NCBI RefSeq assembly: GCF_013373865.1
Contig: NC_050474.1
Coordinates: 6,671,561-6,735,560 of the forward strand
Source: Monomorium pharaonis
Taxonomy: Eukaryota; Arthropoda; Insecta; Hymenoptera; Formicidae
Length of the DNA: 64,000 nucleotides
Direction of reading: 5' to 3'
The notes beneath the pieces are model-generated. The model worked only from the letters and a program-made list of their open reading frames with translations. It made no database searches and had not been told where the DNA came from. The position numbers were made by a program, and so were the translations under genes. Of the stretch, positions 52,101 through 60,587 are shown one piece after another. How positions within the stretch are numbered: position 1 is the stretch's first letter; every line of letters starts with the position of its first letter.

Positions 52101-52657
52101 TACGCAGGACCTGTCGGGAGGTATACGACAATGCGCGGCGCGCGCTTTATTGCGAGGCGACGACTATAGCTCTGCCGGAGGAGAACGAGATCCTCGACAG
52201 GCACGCCTGCGGGGAGTGCGAGAATCCTAAGTGCAAGGTGAGCGACGAAATCCACGGCCGTACTAATAATCGGTAGACTCGTCGCGGCGCGCAACGCAAA
52301 CTCGATTCAAACGATCCACACGTATTTCAGGAATCTCGGGAATGCCTGGCCAGATTGCTGGACGCCATGCTCTGTCGGATCTGCATGGACCGGAGCCTGG
52401 ACACCGCTCTGTTTCCCTGCGGACACGCCGTGGCCTGTCTGGACTGCGCCCGTCGCTGCGAGCGTTGCCCGTTATGCCGGGCCGACATTGATTACTGCCG
52501 TACGATATACCTCCCGATCGAGCTGACGCACATCGACAAGCACAACCCGAAACTACTGTCGGAGACGATCGAGCCTGTATTTAGCAAGCCGCTGGCAGAT
52601 GAGATGAAGGACAAGAGAATCTTGGACAGCGAGACGCCGGTCAACAGTGACATTTGA
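17207..52657 (+). CDS. MYLIP: E3 ubiquitin-protein ligase MYLIP/IDOL (Dnr1 family), spliced, 5' end missing
   Basis: Six exons join in phase (17207-17403, 49201-49441, 49999-50168, 50952-51168, 52040-52237, 52331-52657) into about 449 residues ending at a stop. In order they give FERM F1 (DYFGLKY, ELWLNLRNPIE, LRVKFWVPPHLLLQEATR), F2 (HQFYLHSRLELVDG to LVRIVQQHKEIK), F3 (MIGVGPHGITVYRN, ASGLYRAITEKHAFYSCETV, GKKYVFDIRRTCREVYDNAR) and a C-terminal C3HC4 RING with cysteines and histidine at residues 356, 359, 371, 373, 377, 380, 387 and 390 of the joined protein. This is the diagnostic MYLIP architecture; the human protein is 445 aa. In vertebrates MYLIP ubiquitinates LDLR-family receptors. The fly relative Dnr1 restrains the caspase Dredd in IMD immunity, and a role on lipophorin receptors is also known for the family. 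The start codon and about 30 N-terminal residues are not in the exons found. The symbol is assigned by family; one-to-one orthology is inferred. Confidence 0.94.
18940..18964. repeat. (AG)n microsatellite
   Basis: First of three AG runs packed into about 420 bp of the giant MYLIP intron. Confidence 0.95.
19146..19204. repeat. (AG)n microsatellite, about 59 bp
   Basis: Nearly perfect AG run. Open frames across it in every phase encode only Arg-Glu or Ser-Leu repeats and are not genes. Confidence 0.97.
19296..19362. repeat. (AG)n microsatellite, about 66 bp
   Basis: Longest perfect AG run in the window, 92 bp after the previous one. Confidence 0.97.
24252..24291. repeat. (GA)n microsatellite
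   Basis: GA run with one A insertion, inside the giant intron. Confidence 0.95.
26306..26338. repeat. 33-base T homopolymer
   Basis: Uninterrupted T run. On the minus strand this is A33, but no SINE-like or gene-like sequence precedes it there and no flanking duplication is seen, so a retroposed tail is not supported. Confidence 0.9.
36312..37123 (+). mobile_element. Non-autonomous Helitron-like element, 812 bp
   Basis: The 5' end is TCTATCTATCTATATAAATA and the 3' end is CTAG (37120-37123). A GCCAC/GTGGC stem with an 8-base loop lies 37092-37109, 11 bases before CTAG. The base before the element is A. These are the Helitron hallmarks (5' TC, subterminal 3' hairpin, 3' CTRR, insertion at AT). 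The body contains the phrase ACCGATTGCTTTGAAATTTG (36379-36398), typical of insect repeats of this kind, and a GA-rich minisatellite. It encodes no Rep/helicase. It sits inside the right arm of the 35898-37196 MITE, whose intact left arm shows the uninterrupted site. Confidence 0.75.
36535..36797 (+). repeat. 10-bp minisatellite (CGGGAGAGAC units)
   Basis: About 26 units of ACGGGGAGAG / ACCGGGAGAG type in tandem, nearly all exactly 10 bp. They carry no stop in one frame, which yields a spurious Gly-Glu-Arg-rich frame of 99 codons. The array lies wholly inside the Helitron-like element. Confidence 0.95.
37320..37532. mobile_element. Second palindromic TA-flanked MITE, 213 bp
   Basis: The left end CACTGAAAAAGAAAAG pairs with the complement of the right end (TACTAAGAAAAAA). 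This continues into a perfect 13-bp stem TTAAATTTTTCAA (37343-37355 against 37496-37508) and an imperfect palindromic core. TA lies outside each end. Its terminal bases match those of the neighbouring MITE that ends at 37196, so the two probably share a family. Confidence 0.6.
40207..40238. repeat. (TC)n microsatellite
   Basis: TC run in the giant intron, opposite in strand sense to most GA runs here. Confidence 0.93.
43165..43200. repeat. (TG)n microsatellite
   Basis: TG run with one TATG interruption, followed by a short CG-alternating stretch (possible Z-DNA-forming purine/pyrimidine alternation). Confidence 0.93.
44881..44930. repeat. (TA)25 microsatellite
   Basis: Fifty bases of perfect TA alternation inside an otherwise GC-rich block of the giant intron. 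Confidence 0.97.
47391..47730. repeat. probable interspersed repeat with 12-bp perfect hairpin
   Basis: CGAGGCCACCTT (47391-47402) is perfectly complementary to AAGGTGGCCTCG (47421-47432) across an 18-base loop. The following about 300 bases (accctacaactttt, tttctacccttaaaatcgc, acaaagtttcattagaatcc) read like a high-copy insect repeat rather than unique DNA. The outer limits and the repeat class are not determined. Confidence 0.4.
48766..48782. repeat. short (AG)n run
   Basis: AG microsatellite about 420 bp before MYLIP exon B. Confidence 0.9.
49090..49123. repeat. (TC)n run in the acceptor region of MYLIP exon B
   Basis: TC-rich tract 77-110 bases upstream of the exon B acceptor. It is pyrimidine-rich and could aid acceptor recognition, though it is further away than the usual tract. 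Confidence 0.9.
49201..49441 (+). CDS. MYLIP: MYLIP exon B: FERM F2 lobe
   Basis: The first base completes the Arg codon from exon A, followed by 80 codons (HQFYLHSRLELVDGRLKVAD to VQQHKEIK). They match the helical F2 lobe, including the family's LALLAQ-like segment seen here as LVALIAQADGGDYDAL and the K-E motif before F3. The acceptor is gattccag. The donor AAG|gtgcga is weak. If the intron is retained, translation continues about 43 residues and stops at 49568-49570, giving a form without F3 and RING. Confidence 0.9.
49999..50168 (+). CDS. MYLIP: MYLIP exon C: F2/F3 junction and start of F3
   Basis: Begins in phase 0 after attttcag and encodes GMKASTAEYWLLKEISNLDA through MIGVGPHGITVYRNQDEETQ. 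The string IGVGPHGI corresponds to the conserved IGVGPEGI of MYLIP F3. The donor AAA|gtgatt at 50169 is weak. Retention would place a stop codon (TGA) directly after ETQK. The two leftover bases (AA) join C from the next exon to make Asn. Confidence 0.9.
50952..51168 (+). CDS. MYLIP: MYLIP exon D: FERM F3 core
   Basis: Acceptor gttacag ends at 50951. One base completes Asn, then 72 codons run IPYTAIQSATSQRRMFHLVY to AVTAQFIRDLK. The motif ASGLYRAITEKHAFY is a near match to the human ASGLYRAITETHAFY and is the strongest single identifier of this gene. The donor AAG|gtacac leaves phase 0. A longer open frame upstream (from 50734) is intronic by the splice phase and by lack of family similarity. 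Confidence 0.92.
52040..52237 (+). CDS. MYLIP: MYLIP exon E: F3 C-terminus and linker
   Basis: Begins after cttccag and ends at AAG|gtgagc, both phase 0, encoding 66 residues. The motif LGKKYVFDIRRTCREVYDNA matches the end of the FERM F3 lobe. After it comes a linker with a C-x2-C-x4-C pattern (ACGECENPKCK) just before the RING exon. This is similar in position to the cysteine-bearing linker of the human protein. Confidence 0.92.
52331..52657 (+). CDS. MYLIP: MYLIP exon F: RING finger and C-terminus, stop codon
   Basis: Starts after gtatttcag, is 109 codons including the stop, and contains the complete RING C-x2-C-x11-C-x-H-x3-C-x2-C-x6-C-x2-C (CRICMD ... PCGHAVACLDC ... CPLC). It is followed by the family's VYLP-like strand as IYLPIELTHID. 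The tail after the RING (about 50 residues, acidic/basic mixed, ending SETPVNSDI) is longer than in the human protein, where the RING lies almost at the C-terminus. All eight zinc ligands are present, so the ligase should be catalytically competent. Confidence 0.95.
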   Translation, partial: ESRECLARLLDAMLCRICMDRSLDTALFPCGHAVACLDCARRCERCPLCRADIDYCRTIYLPIELTHIDKHNPKLLSETIEPVFSKPLADEMKDKRILDSETPVNSDI

Positions 52658-54602
52658 GAGCGTCTAGTCAGACGCAGACTCGGCGCGTTTGAAAGATTCT
52701 TCAGGATTGTCACTTGCCGCGCAGGAAGGGCGTACTGAGATACACCGGGGGGTGAAGCACTTTTCTGTTTACCCATCGGATCGAGGGTTTCGACATTCGT
52801 TGGATCGCATCCCGCAAGGACGCTTATTGGGTTTCTCATCCGATTCTTGAAACTTTTATTTCGCGCGATGGCTTCAGTTAGAATTGCGTATTTTATTATT
52901 TGATGTTTTATTTCGGTGTTTCTCCGCTTTTATTCTTAATTTATAAAGAAATGATACGCGTTTAATTTATAAAGAAATGATATCTATATTCATAAAATAA
53001 CTGTAAATTATCTTTTTTTACGAAAGTAACTTTATTGTCATTCACAGAATAGTTGAACACTCACTCCGACATTGTTGTCGCCGTTATTCCTACTTTTGAA
53101 ATTATTATGAAATTAATATGAAATTATTTGAAATTATTATGAAACATTGTTTGCAGAACCACTTATCTATTATTTTATTAAGACCTTGGTTGCTCCTTTA
53201 ATAAGTCATGACTTTTAAACTTTTTCTCGGTTTTTTTAGTCAAAGAAATATGTTTTTCATGCATAAGTTAAACTGATAAAAAAAAATAATTAGACAAGAT
53301 AAGTATGGTCTGAAAATATTAAAATTGAGAAATGATTTAATGGTACTGTGATCAAAGATGATATTGTTGAGGAGACACAGGAGATACGAGGGTAACGTAG
53401 ATAAATTCAATGGGGGGATTACATCATTGTGTCTGCGTATACTCGTAATGGTGTTACAAATATTTCCCTGTAATCGAATGGCCGAAAAGTGCTATTAGCA
53501 GCATGAATCTAAAGAGAGGAACAGTGCTGCCGACGTGTGTGAACAATCTATATTATAAACAAGATCTAATAGCACTCGAAGATAAACCTTTATTTCTAAC
53601 TGATGATCGGACCAATTTTTTCCTTGTTATTTCATGATCTTTCTCAATGCTTCTGTGTTCCTCTTAGATAGATACGCTTCTTTTTGGTCGTGCGTTTACG
53701 CTGATCTAAATAACATTCGCAGGTTATACATACACATCGGGTCAAGAACTTTTATCGGAATCGGTGACCCAGCATATTTTTACTACAACATTCGTTATTC
53801 ATTACGTATATGCGATATCGTTTACAAAACAACTGCTACAATATAGCCGCTTCTAACGGATGTTTCGATAAAATGAAATTTAAATTGTGTCGATATATTT
53901 ACATTGATTATGATGCTTACGATAAACTTAGAATATTACGTATTGCATTATCGCTTTAACTATGGTAGGTTGTAGTGATAAAGGCAGCATAATACGAATG
54001 TCACGTTTAGATATATATTATCGATCTATTTTTATCATGCATAGTGAACAAGTAGATTTAAATATGTAATCATTGCAGAATTGTTAGCCAAAAATAATTC
54101 CCTGCGAATAATATCTCACTTTTTCTTTTTTTTTATTGAAGCATCCTATATGAAGAAGGAGACTTTATTACCATAATATCTGTTTATATATGTACATAAG
54201 AAATGAGATAACCCGCAGCAGTAGGGTCAAGTGAGTAAAAGTCATGAGTTCACCAAATGTCAAATCTGTTTTAATATACTACGCGCATACGTCACTCTTC
54301 GAGTAAGTCATAATAAAAGTGAAACAAGTTAATTGCCTGTGCTTTGCATCTAAAAGATAAATTGTAGAGTAAAAAGTCAATGGCATTTTGTGTCCAAGGA
54401 AACAGAAAGGAAGACCATCCTTGAATAAAGATGACATGCACTATCATTTAAAGTATCTTGGGCTGATCAAAAATTCCAAAAATTGACTTCCTTTTTGGTT
54501 CCGGTTAGCAAGGAAAATTTGATATTAGCAAGATAGTGTTTAATGAATTATTTTTAATTTACCAGTAGCGTTCTATGAACTTCGTATGAATGATAAAAGC
54601 AA

Positions 54603-54606
<4 letters not shown>

Positions 54607-54658
<52 letters not shown>
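54607..54658. repeat. (GA)n microsatellite, about 52 bp
   Basis: Perfect GA run downstream of MYLIP, possibly within its 3'UTR. Confidence 0.97.
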
Positions 54659-54664
<6 letters not shown>

Positions 54665-54787
54665 AAAATTATTATAGTCATTTATCAATGCAAAGCAGAC
54701 TTAGTTTGTAATTATTTATAAGAAGAGATGATAGTATGTATTTATACGTCGCTATGTTTAACGCCCTTTAAGAGACTCTTCTTCAGT

Positions 54788-54876
54788 TACAGTGTAGCTT
54801 TTTAAAACAATGCAGATTTAGTATTCTATATTGTGGAATTTTTAGAATATCGATATAATAGCGAAGCTACACTGTA
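54788..54876 (+). ncRNA. miRNA-like hairpin candidate
   Basis: TACAGTGTAGCTT (54788-54800) is perfectly complementary to AAGCTACACTGTA (54864-54876). Inside, TATTCTA pairs with TAGAATA around a short apical loop. The total of about 89 nt is in the pre-miRNA size range, but the middle of the stem is poorly paired and I do not recognise a known mature miRNA. It could also be a structured 3'UTR element or a MITE remnant. Confidence 0.25.
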
Positions 54877-55957
54877 CCTGCAAGATCAGAGTACCGTTTT
54901 GAGTGATCTATCCTTTCTTTTAGACATTACCGCGAGCGTTATAATAATATCGTTATATATAAATTAAAACATTACGTTAAAATCGTGATTATGCAATTCA
55001 ATGCAATCTTGCAATAGGCAATTACTGCGTGCGCGTTGAGATAAAATATTTCTGTCATGAAATATCGCATAACTGCCGTGGGATAATCTTGAACGAAGAT
55101 AATTAGCTTCGGAAACCATCGACGTATAGTTGCGATTACGTTCTATGAATTACAATGGTCGCAAATGTGAAAAACAAAATAACTTTGTACCATTATTGCG
55201 TGTCGATAGCTGTAAGATTACTAATAATGATGACAACAATAACATTACTATTACACTCTATGAATAATAATAATTTCTTGTGATTTTAAATCTCTGTATA
55301 AAACGTATAAGGAAAAAAAAACAAAAATTCAAAATATTGTAGCTGATAGATATGTATGGTAGAAACGAAAATGATGAATGAAAGAGAGAAAGAGAGAGAA
55401 AATGTATGTATTTCTAAAAGTTATCGTTTGCAAAGAGTATTTTTAAAGTATTTCTAATTATTTTTTAGTATTGTATCAAAATTCCACCTGATGCGCGAGA
55501 CGGTGGGGAAATAAACGCGCGTGCATATGAAATTACCACAACTTACGAGACGTAAATTTTAGCGTTCAATACGATGTTTCAATCTGTTAAAAAATTAAAT
55601 ACCGATACATTGAGAGTACCGAGTCTTTTTTAATTCTTCTTTAGTCCCAAGCGATTCCTGTGTATGTATATATCTCTTTACCCCCCTATCATTGAATTTT
55701 ATATTATTCAATTATTTTACATTTAAATATTCTCTTAAAATTAAAATACTATAGAAAGAAAAATTTCGAAAAATTAAACAAAATAGTTATTTGTAGATTT
55801 TTATTTCAAGAAGTAGGTTTTCAGATATAAGGGCTTAATTGGTCAATCAAAAATTACGATCGCCTGTTACACGGCCACTATCGCTCGCGCAGTAGTATTA
55901 GTAACTTACGAATGATATGACTATCTCCAAATGTAGTTTGTAATTAGCTAATTTTAA

Positions 55958-55960
<3 letters not shown>

Positions 55961-55993
<33 letters not shown>
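55961..55993. repeat. (TA)n microsatellite
   Basis: TA alternation of 33 bases in AT-rich intergenic DNA. Confidence 0.95.
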
Positions 55994-56000
<7 letters not shown>

Positions 56001-57114
56001 TTAATATTATCTTATAAATTATAACTATTATACAATTATTATTGGTATCAAAATTACATTTAAAATATTTAATACACACATAGACACATGTACACACACA
56101 CACATATAGTGATTTTCAAACGATTGTAAGTACAAATACTGTCTGGAGCGATAAAGCACGTTCTGGAATCGCGCGTTTTTTCCGTTTAACATTACATTTC
56201 GTTGCGACATGTGTCACGTCGACATTTCATAAGAGACACGTTTGTCGCGGCACTTCTCACGCACGTTCGGTTTCCTCTATTCAGCAGATATTGTGTGTCA
56301 ACGTAAAAATTAGCATTGCGCGGTGGAACGACCGGTTCGGTTGTCGGCGCGTTCGTAGAAAGCAGGTTTGCTCTATGGACTGCAACCATCCGTTATTTTT
56401 TTTTCCTTTCTTACATTTACGCGTTGCTCAAAAAGGCAGGCGAACGGAATCTGCCTCTGGTAATTTTGTCGACGCTGCGCTTTTCGAAATCGCATACGCG
56501 GTTGTAATATTGACGCTAAAAATTTATTCTGAATTAACGATTCGATAATTCAAGAATGCTTAACGGGTCTGATGAAAATGAAGCATCAAAGTGTTCGCGT
56601 TCCGATGAAACGCGATCCTCCCGCAATACTAATCAATAAACTGTAAAGTGTATACCATCGATAATCAATCGCGAAAAGAGGGACAACTAATAATAGCTAA
56701 AGAACGGTGAGTGGTATTTTTGTACCGTTTTGACATCACTTATTTATCCCCTTTGTGTTATTCAATATAGTGATAAATTTGATTATCTGATCTTTAAAAG
56801 CCGTCAGTGCTTAAAAGTTTTGCTTAAACTTAAAATTATTTGGATAAAGTTAAGATAAATTATATATAAACACATTTTAGGTAATATAAAGATAAATTAA
56901 TTCTAAATTTATCTAAAAAAAAAGATAAAATTATATAACGTTCTATTAGCCAATTTTAAAATAATATCGCTGATAAGCAAAATAATTTAACATATAAAAA
57001 TGTATATTTATATTTTTATTTCTAAATTTTTGGTAAAAATAAAAATATTTCAAATAATTCAATCAGATAAAAAATATTTCTCTTTCAATTTTGCTATTTC
57101 TTCATTTAGAAAGA

Positions 57115-57175
57115 AAGCTATTTCTTTGTTCAAATAATTATCTAGGTAATTTTATATAGAAAACGACAAACATTG
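57115..57175. repeat. dispersed repeat, copy 2
   Basis: Matches 14164-14232 (27 of 31 identical in the first block, then AACG..AAACATTG). A partly inverted relative, AATTATTTGGATAAAG, lies nearby at about 56836-56851. A MITE between about 56.83 and 57.15 kb is therefore possible. Confidence 0.4.
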
Positions 57176-57807
57176 GTCATTAAAGATATCATTAAAATGT
57201 TCCCAGAAGGTATCTAAAAAAACAAAACGCGTTTTAAGAACGTATGTACCTACAACTCAAAGCAATATTAATAATTTAAAAATGCAGATTCGTTTATTAC
57301 ATTTGAGTACTTATCTGCGTAATATTTAAGCAATTCTTTTATTTGTTTAAAACAATTTAATTTTTTGCTTACTCTTGATTTTACTGTAAAATTGCGTTTT
57401 GCCGTAATTGCAGTTATTTTGTAAATTCGATGAGAAAACATTACAAATTTAAATTAAAATTTACATTTAATTTTACTCCAATAAATATACAAAAGTACAT
57501 TTAAATTTACTTACTAGTTTAAAGTTATTTTAAAAAAATGGTTAAAATACAGTCAATTTCTTACATAAATTACGTTCCAAATTTTTTATTAGAAATTAAG
57601 TATCAGTTGGAGATACAAAGGCGATTTTAACATCGACACCTTGGCGCGACGTGAAATTCAAATCTCGCGCCGACCGGCCGTTGGCGGCAGCACGGTCGCG
57701 GGTGCGGATCAGCGCGCGTGCGCCGCGCGCTCCCATTGGCCGTCCCGGCGGCGCTGTCATATGATGAAGCTGCGTGGCATGATGGGACAGCGGATCGGGG
57801 ATTTTGC

Positions 57808-57819
57808 AACATGGCGGCG
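57808..57819 (+). promoter_or_regulatory. YY1/Pho-like site
   Basis: AACATGGCGGCG matches the AAnATGGCGGC core bound by YY1 (fly Pho), a motif that in animals commonly sits just downstream of transcription starts. The position fits a start near 57.8 kb. The ATG in the motif opens only a 4-codon frame ending in TGA. Confidence 0.4.
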
Positions 57820-58154
57820 AAGTGAGGGCGAAGTCGCGGGTGCTGTGCCATCGGAAGATGTATCTTTCCTAGTCGCCCGTAGTAGCGGTCCCGTCGTTAC
57901 CTCGCAGTCACGCGCGACAGTGGAGATACGCGTCCGGGTGTCGGGTGTCCGGTGGTGTCGGCCGGCGGCGTTGGCGCGTGTAAATATGAGCGGGACGGCC
58001 GGCAGCGCGACGACGAAGGTGACACCCCGCGGCACCGTACGCCGCTCGTGCACGTATGGCAGGGACTAGGGCTCGCGATAAGGGAGCCCCGCTTTTGTCC
58101 GAGCGCGAGCGAGCCGCCGCAGCCGCCGAGGCAGAAGAACGGAGTAGCGACGCG

Positions 58155-58187
58155 ATGTTGTGGCCAGCTCTGCCGAACTGTGAGAAC
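58155..58187 (+). other. probable end of 5'UTR exon 1 (with uORF start)
   Basis: AAC|gtgagt at 58188 is a consensus donor. Joined to the acceptor before 59697 it gives an intron of 1509 bp. The frame from ATG at 58155 (MLWPALPNCEN) would then read IYTRDRSCINRCDF and stop, a 25-codon upstream ORF before the main ATG at 59807. The junction is inferred; the exon's 5' end is unknown. Confidence 0.4.
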
Positions 58188-58239
58188 GTGAGTGTCGTGT
58201 GCCGCACGCATCTCGCGGTGGCGCACCGAGGCGGACGAC

Positions 58240-58289
58240 CGAGCGAGCGAGCGAGCGAGCGAGCTAGCTAGCTAGCTAGCCAGCTAGCT
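58240..58289. repeat. (GAGC)n followed by (TAGC)n tetranucleotide repeat
   Basis: About six GAGC units pass directly into about six TAGC units, with one CAGC interruption, inside the promoter block. Confidence 0.9.
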
Positions 58290-58329
58290 TCGACGCGAGC
58301 CATTTGGCCGCGCGTAATTTCGGTAGCGG

Positions 58330-58408
58330 GCGAGAGAGAAAGAGAGAGAGAGAAAGAGAGAGCGAGATAACGAGAGAGAGAAAGAGAGAGTGAGAGAGTG
58401 AGAGAGTG
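58330..58408. repeat. GA-rich low-complexity tract
   Basis: GAGAGA-type repeat with A and T interruptions, in the presumed first intron of the downstream gene. Confidence 0.9.
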
Positions 58409-59806
58409 GATTGCGGACTCGGCGTTCTCGGAATCGGAGACGAGCTCCGTCTCCGGGTAGCGCGACGCGACGCGGCGCAACGCGGAGTCGCTCCGCCGTT
58501 GCTCCTGCGGAATCCCGCTGAGGTTGAGGGCACTGCGCCCCACGCACGTCGTCCCGAGGCGCGAATCGTCCGGGAGACCGGGACTCGCGAGGCCGAGGCG
58601 ACGAGGAGCTCGCTGCTGCTCGCCGCCGCCGCCATCGCCACCACTCTACCATTGTGTCCGAACGGCGAACCGCGCTCGCCCCGCTGTCATCCGCAGCCGC
58701 GGTGACAATCGGGGAAACGCTCCCACGCCTACGTCTACGTCTCGCCCGCATTCCGATTCCCTTACCCCCGCCGCTGAGAAACACGCGCACGCTTCCCCGT
58801 GGGCGACGACGAGCTCCCTTAGCGCCGCTCTCAGCTCTTACCGATGTACCGAGAAGTTGATCTCTGGTTCGGGCTCGGTAAACGTCGACGTTAGCGATGC
58901 TTCTCCAAAAATATACACCGCACGCAATGCGACGGTCTAAATGCATTCGCGGACAAGTGCCGCGGTAACGTCGCGAATGGCTCTTTCAAATGCGCCCACT
59001 GACCGTCATCCAGCCTCTATGAGACTGGCCCCGCTTGCTTTGCTTGCCAGATATGCTTGCGCATTGCGAATTATCGCTCTCCGCGCTGCCCCATGCTGCT
59101 TGATTACGAGTTACGGACGATTAGTAATCGCGGTGCGCCGTACGTGTGAGGAAATTCAAAGATCGGCAAAGTTTTTCTTTTGCAATGTCTTTGTTGCCGC
59201 AACGGTGAATGCAAGTTCATTTGTCGGGTAGTTTGAACAGAAAATCGTACGGTGAGCCACGGCACGACGGGTGATTATAACTGCACTCAGTTTCTGAAAG
59301 CTGACAGCATCGATTCTAAACAATTCTTATTCCCAGGCTATTTTTTTTTTAGCGAGAATGCTTGTCGACTATGTCACGATTCTTGAATACTTTTACGAGT
59401 TTTTAAATCAACACACAGTAATAACTGTTGCAAATTGACAAATTATTATTTTGTACAATACTGATTTAATTTGTAAACCGGTGTTACATCTGCACCCACG
59501 TAATCCCATTTGCATATAGAATATCCTAAATGTATTTGCTTGTAGTTGATTAAATTGATAGATACAAATAGATAGAGATGTGCACAATTTCCCAATTATC
59601 AATCGCTAGGCCATAATATATACATAGATATGAATTAAATCGAAACCAGATAGATACCATGCATAATTTATTTACGAATCTATTTTGTATTTTCAGATAT
59701 ACACAAGAGATAGAAGCTGTATCAATCGCTGTGATTTCTGATCGTACATGCGTGCCAAACACGAAGATATAAGAGGGCGTTAAAAGGGATCCAATGGTTT
59801 CCTGAC

Positions 59807-60587
59807 ATGATGGAGAGCAAATTGTATGTAAAGAATGAGCCGGGACTTGAGGGGCAATCGCTCACGAATGCGCAGCCCAATCCGCCGGAGGACGGCGGCG
59901 GAGCGAGGATCTGCTTCGTCTGTGGCGCCGTGGGCCACAGCGAGCAGCACTGGCTACGAGTGAAGCCGAGTCCAGGTGGTTCGCCCAACGAGCCCTATTT
60001 CCCGTTTCTCGAGTCGCACGAGCCGCCCAATGGTTATCGTGGCGACGGTGCCAGAAGCGGCGTCGTCAGGGCTTGCAATCTTTGCTACATCCTGCTGTTG
60101 CAGCAGTGGGAGAGCTACGAGCGAGAGGGTAGACCACACAGTCAGCGGATTTACTGGTTGAAGAGATGCGACGGTGGCCCGTTCACGGGGGCCGAGATGG
60201 CACTTCAGGGCGAGTACGCCGCCCAGGTCCTCGGCTTGACCAACGATCAGGCGCCGCAGCTCAAACAGGAGAATCGGCCGGTTGGCATCTCGCCGCGATT
60301 ACCACCGAATTCACCCTCGCCGAGGGTCGAGCAGATCAGACCGCCGTCAAATTCGGTTGCCGAGGTGCCAAGGCCGCATTCCAACACGACGGAAACACAC
60401 AGGCACTTGGAACAAGCAAGGCTTACGATGGAATCTCCCCACCATAGATTGCAGTCACCTCATCAAAGGTTGCAGAGTCCACGACAGCCCGTCGAAGATG
60501 CTAGAATATCCAATGAGGCGGCATTGGATCTGAGACATGCACCTAGAAGCTCACCTGCGCCGCAACCCACCTTACCACCGCCTGCAG
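59807..60587 (+). CDS. cysteine-module gene, coding exon 1 (module 1)
   Basis: The exon probably starts at 59697 after ttttcag. The ORF opens with two consecutive ATGs at 59807. Module 1 is CFVCGAVGHSEQHW ... VRACNLCYILLLQQWESYER, followed by a Pro-rich tail with ALDLR at 240-244. The donor CAG|gttaca at 60588 leaves phase 1, which the next exon completes as Ala. If unspliced, the frame ends ten codons later (GYNRYSLIHT, stop at 60617-60619), allowing a one-module short form. Confidence 0.85.

Larger units (their letters stand above)
52658..57600 (+). other. MYLIP 3'UTR and intergenic DNA
   Basis: AT-rich, no supported coding frame. AATAAA hexamers at 54312, 54424, 55510 and 56635 are candidate poly(A) signals for MYLIP; none is close to the stop, so the 3'UTR may be long (about 1.7 kb or more), but the true end cannot be chosen by eye. 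Also present are a tandem duplication of AATTTATAAAGAAATGATA (two copies 26 bp apart, about 52937-52983), microsatellites, and a hairpin at 54788-54876. Confidence 0.5.
57620..58950 (+). promoter_or_regulatory. CpG-rich promoter block of the cysteine-module gene
   Basis: Base composition jumps from AT-rich to strongly GC- and CpG-rich at about 57640 and falls back near 58950, directly upstream of the first coding exon of the downstream gene on the + strand. Frames on both strands across this block (up to 220 codons) mirror composition and overlap each other on all phases, so they are not taken as genes. Contains a YY1/Pho-type motif (57808-57819), GA-rich and GAGC/TAGC repeats, and a strong splice donor at 58188. 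Confidence 0.6.
58188..59696 (+). other. presumed 5'UTR intron of the cysteine-module gene
   Basis: Begins at a gtgagt donor and ends at ttttcag before 59697. The first 760 bases are GC-rich promoter-like DNA and the rest AT-rich; no gene is supported inside. Confidence 0.4.

Noticed and set aside
58284..58946. 220-codon minus-strand frame and several overlapping frames in the CpG block
   Set aside because: GC-rich promoter DNA keeps many frames open; products are Arg/Ser/Ala-rich with GA-repeat segments and no domain.
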